From DASZVN01 sp035547055 (GTDB lineage Bacteria; Pseudomonadota; Alphaproteobacteria; Rhizobiales; Methylopilaceae): a stretch of DNA of 18,735 nt. Under the pieces are notes generated by a model. The model worked only from the letters and a program-made list of their open reading frames with translations, was not told the DNA's origin and did no database searches. Below are positions 8,565 through 14,054 of the stretch, in pieces. Position 1 is the stretch's first letter; each line of letters starts with the position of its first letter. A program made the translations under genes and the position numbers. Location of the stretch: NCBI GenBank assembly GCA_035547055.1, contig DASZVN010000131.1:1-18735 (forward strand). The letters run 5' to 3'.

Positions 8565-9275
8565 ATGGATCTCTCGCGCAGGCTCGGGGCGGAATTCTTC
8601 GGCACGTTCTGGCTGGTGTTCGGCGGCTGCGGCACGGCGATCTTCGCCGCGGCCTTTCCCGGCCTCGGGGTCGGCTTTCTCGGCGTCGCGCTGGCCTTCG
8701 GCCTGACCGTGCTGACGATGGCCTACGCGGTCGGCCACATCTCCGGGGGCCATTTCAACTGTGCGGTCACGATCGGGCTGTGGGCCGGCGGTCGCTTCAA
8801 GGGCGTCGACGTCATCCCCTACATCATCGCCCAGGTGGTCGGCGCGATCGTCGCCGCGGCGGTGCTCTACGTGATCGCCAGCGGCAAGGCCGGCTGGACG
8901 CCCGGTGCCTTCGCCTCCGACGGCTATGGCGCGCTGAGCCCCGGCAAATACGGCCTCGGCGCCTGCTTCCTGGCCGAGGCCATCGGCACCTTCTTCTTCC
9001 TGTTCGTCATCCTCGGGTGCACCTCGAAGGGCGCGGCGGTGGGCTTCGCCGGCATCCCGATCGGCCTCTGCCTCACGCTGATCCACCTCGTGATGATCCC
9101 GATCACCAACACCTCGGTGAACCCTGCGCGGGCGACCGGGCCGGCGCTGTTCGCCGGCGGGGAGTATATCGGCCAGCTCTGGCTGTTCTGGGTCGCGCCG
9201 ATCCTCGGCGCCGCCGTCGCCGGGTTCGTCGCGCGCTGGCAGCACGCCGAGAAGCGCGACGCGGCCCAGGCCTGA
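8565..9275 (+). CDS. aqpZ: Aquaporin Z-like water channel with an NCA motif
   Basis: A 236-residue six-helix major intrinsic protein close to E. coli AqpZ in length. The aromatic/arginine filter is the water-selective set: Phe45, His174, Thr183 and Arg189 (the last three at the same numbers as in E. coli). The second half-helix motif NPAR is intact at 186-189. The first motif, normally NPA in SGGHFNPAVT, reads Asn65-Cys66-Ala67; the codon at 8760-8762 is TGT. The protein should move water across the inner membrane in response to osmotic change. ATG 8565 is chosen because GTGGAGGA (8553-8560) is a fitting ribosome site, which makes the in-frame GTG at 8553 part of that site. A strong terminator-like hairpin follows at 9329-9356. 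Confidence 0.93.
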   Translation: MDLSRRLGAEFFGTFWLVFGGCGTAIFAAAFPGLGVGFLGVALAFGLTVLTMAYAVGHISGGHFNCAVTIGLWAGGRFKGVDVIPYIIAQVVGAIVAAAVLYVIASGKAGWTPGAFASDGYGALSPGKYGLGACFLAEAIGTFFFLFVILGCTSKGAAVGFAGIPIGLCLTLIHLVMIPITNTSVNPARATGPALFAGGEYIGQLWLFWVAPILGAAVAGFVARWQHAEKRDAAQA

Positions 9276-9280
9276 CGGCC

Positions 9281-9314
9281 CGCCATGGCCGGGCTCGTCC
9301 CGGCCATCCACGAC
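9281..9314. repeat. Solo half of the GGCCGGG hairpin repeat (family A)
   Basis: This 34-base stretch matches the reverse complement of 12741-12774 at 33 of 34 positions by direct comparison. Internally, ATGGCCGGG (9285-9293) pairs with CCCGGCCAT (9299-9307) around CTCGT. It begins five bases after the aqpZ stop and may help end that transcript. It is one half of the ~94-base element seen complete at 12682-12775. Confidence 0.75.
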
Positions 9315-9328
9315 TATTCTCGCGGAGG

Positions 9329-9356
9329 GGCGGGCATCGGCGAGCCGGTGCCCGCC
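9329..9356 (+). terminator. Strong terminator-like hairpin after aqpZ
   Basis: GGCGGGCATCGG (9329-9340) and CCGGTGCCCGCC (9345-9356) form a 12-bp stem with one T-G pair and a 4-base CGAG loop. It is followed by TTGATAGTTT, the nearest thing to a T-tract in this GC-rich window. It would insulate the nrd regulatory region from aqpZ read-through. Confidence 0.65.
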
Positions 9357-9366
9357 TTGATAGTTT

Positions 9367-9382
9367 CCACTATATATTGACA
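9367..9382 (+). promoter_or_regulatory. Candidate NrdR box
   Basis: CCACTATATATTGACA agrees with the NrdR consensus ACACTATATATTGTGT at 12 of 16 positions, including the whole central CTATATATTG. It stands in the only strongly AT-rich patch of the window and upstream of nrdA, where NrdR sites normally lie. NrdR usually binds a pair of boxes about 31 bp apart; no convincing partner is seen at that spacing. A TTGACA at 9377-9382 overlaps it and could serve as -35 with a weak TACCAA (9399-9404) as -10, so NrdR binding would block RNA polymerase. The promoter is inference. Confidence 0.5.
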
Positions 9383-9391
9383 GTCGGGCGG

Positions 9392-9407
9392 GATTTGATA
9401 CCAAATC
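9392..9407. promoter_or_regulatory. 16-base palindrome upstream of the riboswitch
   Basis: GATTTGATACCAAATC has perfect 6-base arms around ATAC. It is centred 25 bp from the candidate NrdR box and ends where the riboswitch aptamer begins. Its sequence does not match the NrdR consensus well, so it may be the operator of another regulator or a degenerate second box. Confidence 0.4.
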
Positions 9408-9592
9408 AGGTGTCACGGTTCTTCCGAGTCGAGGCTCGGGAGCTAAGAGGGAACCCGGTGCGGCTGAGGCCAAAGCCGGGGCTGCCCCCGCAACTGTAAG
9501 CGGACAGCGGCCCGCCGCCCACGGTCACTGGCGCTCGCGCCGGGAAGGCCAGGTGGACCGCGGCGACCCGCGAGCCAGGAGACCTGCCGCGA
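9407..9592 (+). promoter_or_regulatory. Cobalamin (adenosylcobalamin) riboswitch aptamer
   Basis: All conserved blocks of the B12 riboswitch occur in order. CAGGTGTC (9407-9414) can pair with GAGACCTG near the 3' end. GGGAACCCGGTGCGG is at 9449-9463. The GCTGCCCCCGCAACTGTAA block forms 9481-9499. CACTGG lies at 9526-9531 and GGGAAGGC at 9542-9549. The B12 box AGCCAGGAGACCTGCC is at 9573-9588. A GCGGGG at 9610-9615 is complementary to CCCCGC (9486-9491) and could be the kissing-loop partner. It lies directly upstream of nrdA, so cobalamin binding should lower expression of the nrdAB ribonucleotide reductase. The family is certain; the exact ends are approximate. Confidence 0.96.
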
Positions 9593-9606
9593 CATCGTAA
9601 CGTCCT

Positions 9607-9658
9607 CGGGCGGGGTGCCCCGGCGGCCGCTTGCTCCTGCCGCCGGGCGTGCCGCCCG
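9607..9658 (+). promoter_or_regulatory. Large GC hairpin downstream of the B12 aptamer
   Basis: CGGGCGG (9607-9613) pairs with CCGCCCG (9652-9658), and CCCGGCGGC (9619-9627) with GCCGCCGGG (9639-9647). There is no T-tract, so it is unlikely to be a simple intrinsic terminator. It probably belongs to the expression platform and may offer the loop that kisses aptamer loop L5. Confidence 0.5.
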
Positions 9659-9688
9659 GCGCATCCGCCAGCGTCCACTCGGCCCAAG

Positions 9689-9705
9689 CCCCTGAAGCAA
9701 AGGGG
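9689..9705 (+). promoter_or_regulatory. Hairpin sequestering the nrdA ribosome-binding site
   Basis: CCCCT (9689-9693) pairs with AGGGG (9701-9705) across a 7-base loop, with a further G-T pair at 9688/9706. AGGGG is the only good Shine-Dalgarno sequence before the nrdA ATG at 9713, seven bases away. This is the expected ending of a translational B12 riboswitch: ligand binding favours the hairpin and hides the site. Confidence 0.6.
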
Positions 9706-9712
9706 TCTGCCG

Positions 9713-12544
9713 ATGTCGATTTCTCCTTCCACCGCTGAAGCCGCTCGCACATCCGTGCCGCGGGCCCAGGCGCCCGCCAGCGCAACGACCGCGCCGCCGG
9801 CCATGCCCGGCCTGTCGGTCATCCGTCGCAACGGCGCGGTGACGCCGTTCGATCCCATGAAGATCGCGGTGGCCATGACCAAGGCCTTCCTCGCCGTCGA
9901 GGGCGGCAGCGCGGCGGCCTCGCGCCGCGTCCACGAGACCGTGGAGGCGCTGACCGCCCAGGTGGCCGCGGCGCTCACCCGCGGCGGCGAGGCGCGCCCG
10001 GCGCTGCCGATCGAGGACATCCAGGACCAGGTCGAGCTCGCCTTGATGCGCGGCGGCCATCACAAGGTCGCGCGCGCCTATGTGCTCTACCGCGAGGAGC
10101 GCGCCGCGGCGCGGCGGAAGGCGGAGGCCACCGCCGCGGTCGCCGCCCCGGCCCTCAGGCTGCGCCGCGACGACGGCACGCTGGCGCCGCTCGACGAGGC
10201 GGCGCTCGCCGCGACCGTCGCGGCCGCCTGCGCCGGGCTCGACGGCGTCTCGGCCGACGCCGTGCTCGCCGCGGCGCGGCAGGGCCTCTACGACGGCATC
10301 GCCGAGGCCGAGCTGGCGCAGGCCCTGATCCTCGCCGCCCGCAGCCTAGTCGAACGCCAGCCCGACTACTCCTATGTCAGCGCCCGCCTCCTGCTCGCGC
10401 GGCTCACGCGCGAAGCCGACGGCTTCGTGTTCGGCGATGAGGCCAGGTCGGCCGGGTACGCCGACTATTTTCTGGCCTACGTGAAGGCCGGAATCGCCGC
10501 CGAGCGGCTCGATCCGGAGCTCGGCCGCTTCGACCTAGCCCGTCTCGCCGCGGCGCTGAAGCCGGAGCGCGACCTCCAGTTCCAGTATCTCGGGCTGCAG
10601 ACCCTCTACGACCGCTATCTTCTCCATTCCGGCGGCGTCCGGTTCGAGCGGCCGCAGGCCTTCTTCATGCGCGTCGCGATGGGCGTCGCGCTGAACGAGA
10701 TCGACCGCGAGGCCCGCGCGATCGCGTTCTACGACCTCCTGTCGTCGTTCGACTTCATGGCCTCGACGCCGACGCTGTTCAACGCCGGCACGCTCCGCCC
10801 GCAGCTCTCGTCGTGCTTCCTCACCACCGTGCCCGACGAGCTCGACGGCATCTTCAAGGCGATCCGCGACAACGCGCTTCTCGCCAAATATTCCGGCGGG
10901 CTCGGCAACGACTGGACGCCGGTGCGTGGGCTCGGCGCCCACATCAAGGGCACCAACGGCGAGAGCCAGGGCGTGGTGCCGTTCCTCAAGGTCGCGAACG
11001 ACACCGCGATCGCCGTCAACCAGGGCGGCAAGCGCAAGGGCGCGGTGTGCGCCTATCTCGAGACCTGGCACATCGACATCGAGGAGTTCCTCGACCTCAG
11101 GAAAAACACCGGCGACGACCGCCGCCGCACCCACGACATGAACACCGCCAACTGGGTGCCGGACCTGTTCATGCAGCGGGTCGAGGCCGACGCCGCGTGG
11201 ACCCTGTTCTCGCCCGACGAGGCGACCGAGCTGCACGACAAGACCGGGACTTCGTTCGCGGCGGCCTACGAGGCCCTGGAGGAGAAGGCCGCGCGCGGCG
11301 AGGTCAAGGTCTTCCGCCGAGTGCGGGCAATGGAGCTGTGGCGGCGCATGCTGACCATGCTGTTCGAGACAGGCCACCCTTGGATCACGTTCAAGGATCC
11401 CTGCAACATCCGTTCGCCGCAGGGCCATGTCGGGGTGGTGCACTCCTCGAACCTCTGCACCGAGATCACACTGAACAGCGCGCGCGACGAGGTCGCAGTC
11501 TGCAATCTCGGCTCGGTCAACCTGATGGCGCATGTCGCGGACGGCGGGCTCGACGGCGAAAAGCTGGCGCGGACGGTCGCGACGGCGATGCGCTTCCTCG
11601 ACAACGTGATCGACGTGAATTTCTACACCATCCCCGAGGCGCGGCGCTCGAACCTCCGCCACCGCCCGGTCGGCCTCGGCCTGATGGGCTTCCAGGATGC
11701 GCTGCAGGCGCTGCGCATCCCCTACGGCAGCGAGGAGGCCGCCGCCTTCGCCGACGAGAGCATGGAGGCGATCGCCTTCCACGCCATCGCCGCCTCCGCG
11801 TCGCTTGCCGCCGAGCGCGGCCGCTATGCCAGCTTCGACGGCTCGCTGTGGAGCCGGGGCATCCTGCCGCTCGACTCGATCGCCATGATGGAGGAGGCGC
11901 GCGGCGCCCCGGTCGAGGTCGACCGCACCGCCCGGCTCGACTGGGACGGGCTGCGCGAGCGGGTGCGCACGGCCGGGATGCGCAATTCCAACGTCATGGC
12001 GATCGCGCCGACGGCGACGATCTCGAACATCTGCGGCGTCAGCCAGTCGATCGAGCCGGCCTACCAGAACCTCTATGTCAAATCGAACATGTCGGGCGAC
12101 TTCACGGTGGTGAACGCCGCGCTGGTGAAGGACCTCGCGACCCGCGGCCTGTGGGACGAGGTGATGGTCGCCGACCTCAAATATTTCGACGGCAGCCTCG
12201 GCCCGATCGATCGCGTGCCGGCCGACCTCAAGGCGCTCTACGCCACCGCCTTCGAGATCGAGCCGCGCTGGCTGGTCGAGGCGGCGGCGCGGCGGCAGAA
12301 ATGGATCGACCAGTCGCAGTCGCTGAACCTCTACATGGCCGCGCCGTCGGGGCGGGCGCTCGACGAACTCTACCGCCTGGCGTGGCGCAAGGGGCTGAAG
12401 ACGACCTATTACCTCCGCGCCCGCGCCGCGACGGCGGTCGAGAAATCGACCCTGAACGGCACCGACGGCCGCCTCAACGCGGTGGCCGCCGCCGTGCCCT
12501 TGGCCTGCGCCATCGACGACCCCGACTGCGAGGCCTGCCAGTAG
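9713..12544 (+). CDS. nrdA: Class I ribonucleoside-diphosphate reductase, catalytic alpha subunit
   Basis: A 943-residue R1 protein that reduces NDPs to dNDPs. An N-terminal ATP-cone (about 35-130: SVIRRNG..FDPMKI) provides allosteric activity control. A second, degenerate cone follows at about 148-233, with LDEAAL where FD..KI is usual. The ten-stranded barrel has the active-site redox pair Cys368 and Cys597, thiyl Cys582 in NLCTEITLN with Asn580 and Glu584, and the radical-transfer pair Tyr899-Tyr900 (TYYL). The C-terminal shuttle cysteines are Cys939 and Cys942 (DCEACQ). The Cys368-to-Cys582 interval (214) equals that of E. coli NrdA. The ATG at 9713 follows AGGGG. The gene is headed by a B12 riboswitch and paired with nrdB 252 bases downstream. 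Confidence 0.97.
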   Translation: MSISPSTAEAARTSVPRAQAPASATTAPPAMPGLSVIRRNGAVTPFDPMKIAVAMTKAFLAVEGGSAAASRRVHETVEALTAQVAAALTRGGEARPALPIEDIQDQVELALMRGGHHKVARAYVLYREERAAARRKAEATAAVAAPALRLRRDDGTLAPLDEAALAATVAAACAGLDGVSADAVLAAARQGLYDGIAEAELAQALILAARSLVERQPDYSYVSARLLLARLTREADGFVFGDEARSAGYADYFLAYVKAGIAAERLDPELGRFDLARLAAALKPERDLQFQYLGLQTLYDRYLLHSGGVRFERPQAFFMRVAMGVALNEIDREARAIAFYDLLSSFDFMASTPTLFNAGTLRPQLSSCFLTTVPDELDGIFKAIRDNALLAKYSGGLGNDWTPVRGLGAHIKGTNGESQGVVPFLKVANDTAIAVNQGGKRKGAVCAYLETWHIDIEEFLDLRKNTGDDRRRTHDMNTANWVPDLFMQRVEADAAWTLFSPDEATELHDKTGTSFAAAYEALEEKAARGEVKVFRRVRAMELWRRMLTMLFETGHPWITFKDPCNIRSPQGHVGVVHSSNLCTEITLNSARDEVAVCNLGSVNLMAHVADGGLDGEKLARTVATAMRFLDNVIDVNFYTIPEARRSNLRHRPVGLGLMGFQDALQALRIPYGSEEAAAFADESMEAIAFHAIAASASLAAERGRYASFDGSLWSRGILPLDSIAMMEEARGAPVEVDRTARLDWDGLRERVRTAGMRNSNVMAIAPTATISNICGVSQSIEPAYQNLYVKSNMSGDFTVVNAALVKDLATRGLWDEVMVADLKYFDGSLGPIDRVPADLKALYATAFEIEPRWLVEAAARRQKWIDQSQSLNLYMAAPSGRALDELYRLAWRKGLKTTYYLRARAATAVEKSTLNGTDGRLNAVAAAVPLACAIDDPDCEACQ

Positions 12545-12557
12545 CGCGACGCCTCTT

Positions 12558-12583
12558 ACCTCTCCCCGCTGGCGGGGAGAGGT
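12558..12583. repeat. Perfect hairpin just after nrdA
   Basis: ACCTCTCCCCGC (12558-12569) and GCGGGGAGAGGT (12572-12583) are perfect 12-base arms around TG, 13 bases after the nrdA stop. Such CTCTCCCC/GGGGAGAG palindromes are common dispersed units in GC-rich alphaproteobacteria. It has no T-tract. It may attenuate read-through into nrdB or protect the nrdA message end. Confidence 0.6.
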
Positions 12584-12598
12584 CGAGTTGCGCGGTTT

Positions 12599-12671
12599 GT
12601 AGGGTAGGCATGCGCGGCATGCCCGCGTCGACGCCAGACATCGGCCTCGGCGTTGCCGATGCCCACCCTGC
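12599..12671. repeat. Composite hairpin repeat, family B, copy 1 (short)
   Basis: It is bounded by GTAGGG (12599-12604) and CCCTGC (12666-12671). Inside are a GGCATGC/GCATGCC hairpin and a CATCGGC/GCCGATG pairing, ending GATGCCCACCCTGC. The boundaries and right half match the elements at 15937-16061 and 18549-18688. It lies in the nrdA-nrdB gap. Confidence 0.65.
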
Positions 12672-12681
12672 GAAGCGGCCT

Positions 12682-12775
12682 CCGTCATGCCCGGCCCAGG
12701 CCCGGCATCCACGAGTTGAACGCTGATTCATCAGAAGGACGTCGTGGATGGCCGGGACGAGCCCGGCCATGACGG
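12682..12775. repeat. 94-base hairpin repeat, family A
   Basis: Outer arms CCGTCATG (12682-12689) and CATGACGG (12768-12775) are perfect inverted repeats. Pairing continues inward through CCGGCC-rich segments and CATCCACGA/TCGTGGATG. The whole can fold as one long hairpin or two side-by-side hairpins. The right half is nearly identical to 9281-9314, and a related copy lies at 18409-18540. It sits immediately upstream of nrdB, ending 21 bases before its ATG. Confidence 0.8.
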
Positions 12776-12796
12776 CCTCCGCCTCGGAGACACCTT

Positions 12797-13915
12797 ATGC
12801 TCGACTGGTCCGACCCCGCCTTCGCCAAGCCCATCGCCTTTGCCGCGCTCGTCGAGGACGCGCCCGTCTCCGCCGTCGATCCGATCGACCGCGCGGGCGG
12901 GCGGGTCGCGGTCGGCGACAAGGCGATGATCAACGCCCGCGCCGACGTGAACCAGCTATTGCCGCTGAAATATCGCTGGGCCTGGGAGAAATACCTCGCC
13001 GCCTGCACCAACCACTGGATGCCGACCGAGGTGTCGATGCAGGCCGACATCGCGCTGTGGAAGTCGCCCGCCGGCCTCACCGCCGACGAGCGGCGCATGG
13101 TCAAGCGCAACCTCGGCTTCTTCGCCGCCTCGGAATCGCTGGTCGCGAACAACATCGTGCTCGCGATCTACCGCCGCGTGACCAACCCCGAGTGCCGGCA
13201 ATACCTCCTGCGCCAGGCCTTCGAGGAGGCGGTGCACACCCACACCTTCCAGTACATCGTCGAGAGCCTCGGCCTCGACGCCGGCGAGCTCTACAACATG
13301 TATCGCGAGGTGCCCTCGATCACCGCCAAGGCGGCCTGGGCGATCGCGCATACCCGCCATCTCGCCGACCCTGCGGCGGAGACCGCGACGCCCGCGGGCG
13401 GCCAAGCCTTCCTGCGCGATCTCGTGGCGTTCTACGTCGTCTTCGAGGGCATGTGGTTCTACACCGGCTTCGCCCAGATCCTGGCGCTCGGCCGGCGCAA
13501 CAAGATGATCGGCATCGCCGAGCAGTACCAGTACATCCTGCGCGACGAATCCATCCACCTGAACTTCGGCATCGACGTCATCAACCAGATCCGGATCGAG
13601 AACCCGCATCTGTGGACGCCGGACTTCCAGGAGGAGGTGCGCGCGATGCTGCGCGAGGGCGCCGCGCTCGAGGCTGCCTACGGCCGCGATACCATGCCGA
13701 ACGGCTTCCTCGGCCTGAACGCCGGCCTCTGCGAAGAATACATGCGCTTCATCGCCAACCGCCGCGCCGCCCAGCTCGGGCTGAAGCCGCCGTTCCCGCC
13801 CGCCGAGAACCCGTTCCCGTGGATGTCGGAAGCGATCGACCTCAAGAAGGAGAAGAACTTCTTCGAGACCCGGGTGACCGAATACCAATCCGGCGGGGCG
13901 CTGAGCTGGGAATAG
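12797..13915 (+). CDS. nrdB: Class Ic-type ribonucleotide reductase small subunit (Phe in place of radical Tyr)
   Basis: A 372-residue ferritin-fold R2 protein. Metal ligands are Glu113 (ESLVANN), Glu144 and His147 (FEEAVH), Glu217 (VFEGMW), Glu251 and His254 (DESIH). The residue where E. coli NrdB has radical Tyr122 is Phe151, and the first ligand is Glu rather than Asp. Every one of these sits 24 positions beyond its class Ic Chlamydia trachomatis counterpart (Glu89, Glu120, His123, Phe127, Glu193, Glu227, His230). Tyr153 and Tyr246 match Tyr129 and Tyr222 by the same offset. Tyr363 in the C-terminal tail is the likely radical-transfer Tyr. A Mn(IV)/Fe(III) cofactor is therefore predicted. 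The ATG at 12797 follows GGAGAC. It should be co-transcribed with nrdA despite the repeat-filled gap. Confidence 0.95.
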   Translation: MLDWSDPAFAKPIAFAALVEDAPVSAVDPIDRAGGRVAVGDKAMINARADVNQLLPLKYRWAWEKYLAACTNHWMPTEVSMQADIALWKSPAGLTADERRMVKRNLGFFAASESLVANNIVLAIYRRVTNPECRQYLLRQAFEEAVHTHTFQYIVESLGLDAGELYNMYREVPSITAKAAWAIAHTRHLADPAAETATPAGGQAFLRDLVAFYVVFEGMWFYTGFAQILALGRRNKMIGIAEQYQYILRDESIHLNFGIDVINQIRIENPHLWTPDFQEEVRAMLREGAALEAAYGRDTMPNGFLGLNAGLCEEYMRFIANRRAAQLGLKPPFPPAENPFPWMSEAIDLKKEKNFFETRVTEYQSGGALSWE

Positions 13916-13934
13916 CGACCTTCGATGGGATTGC

Positions 13935-14027
13935 CGTCATTGCGAGGAGCGAAGCGACGAAGCAATCCAGAGGCCGCAGGCGCTGGCGCTTGTTGCCCTG
14001 GATTGCTTCGCTTCGCTCGCAATGACG
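13935..14027. repeat. 93-base hairpin repeat, family C (CGTCATTGCGAGG type)
   Basis: Left arm 13935-13970 and right arm 13998-14027 are long imperfect inverted repeats. The first 12 bases CGTCATTGCGAG pair perfectly with CTCGCAATGACG at the right end. AAGCAATCCAG pairs with CTGGATTGCTT at the inner end, with a small bulge between. This sequence type is, to my knowledge, a common dispersed element in Bradyrhizobium-like genomes. It separates nrdB from the convergent pgeF gene and may serve as a two-way terminator. Confidence 0.8.
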
Positions 14028-14054
14028 CGTGGCCCGCGACGGCAGGCCTGGCCG

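Noticed and set aside
9601..9660. Intrinsic transcription terminator as the riboswitch output
   Set aside because: The hairpin is strong but has no following T-tract, whereas a hairpin over the ribosome site is present at 9689-9705.
10535..12712. 725-codon minus-strand frame and 637-codon plus-strand frame overlapping nrdA
   Set aside because: Both are composition shadows of nrdA; NrdA has all catalytic residues in its own frame, while these have low-complexity Arg-rich translations and run into repeats.
12599..12775. CRISPR array or attachment site in the nrdA-nrdB gap
   Set aside because: The palindromes differ from each other, spacing is irregular, there are no repeated units with unique spacers, and no cas or integrase gene is present.
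12797..13915. R2-like ligand-binding oxidase (R2lox) instead of NrdB
   Set aside because: R2lox also uses Mn/Fe, but this gene is paired with nrdA, has a C-terminal Tyr363 tail for radical transfer and ligand spacing identical to class Ic NrdB.
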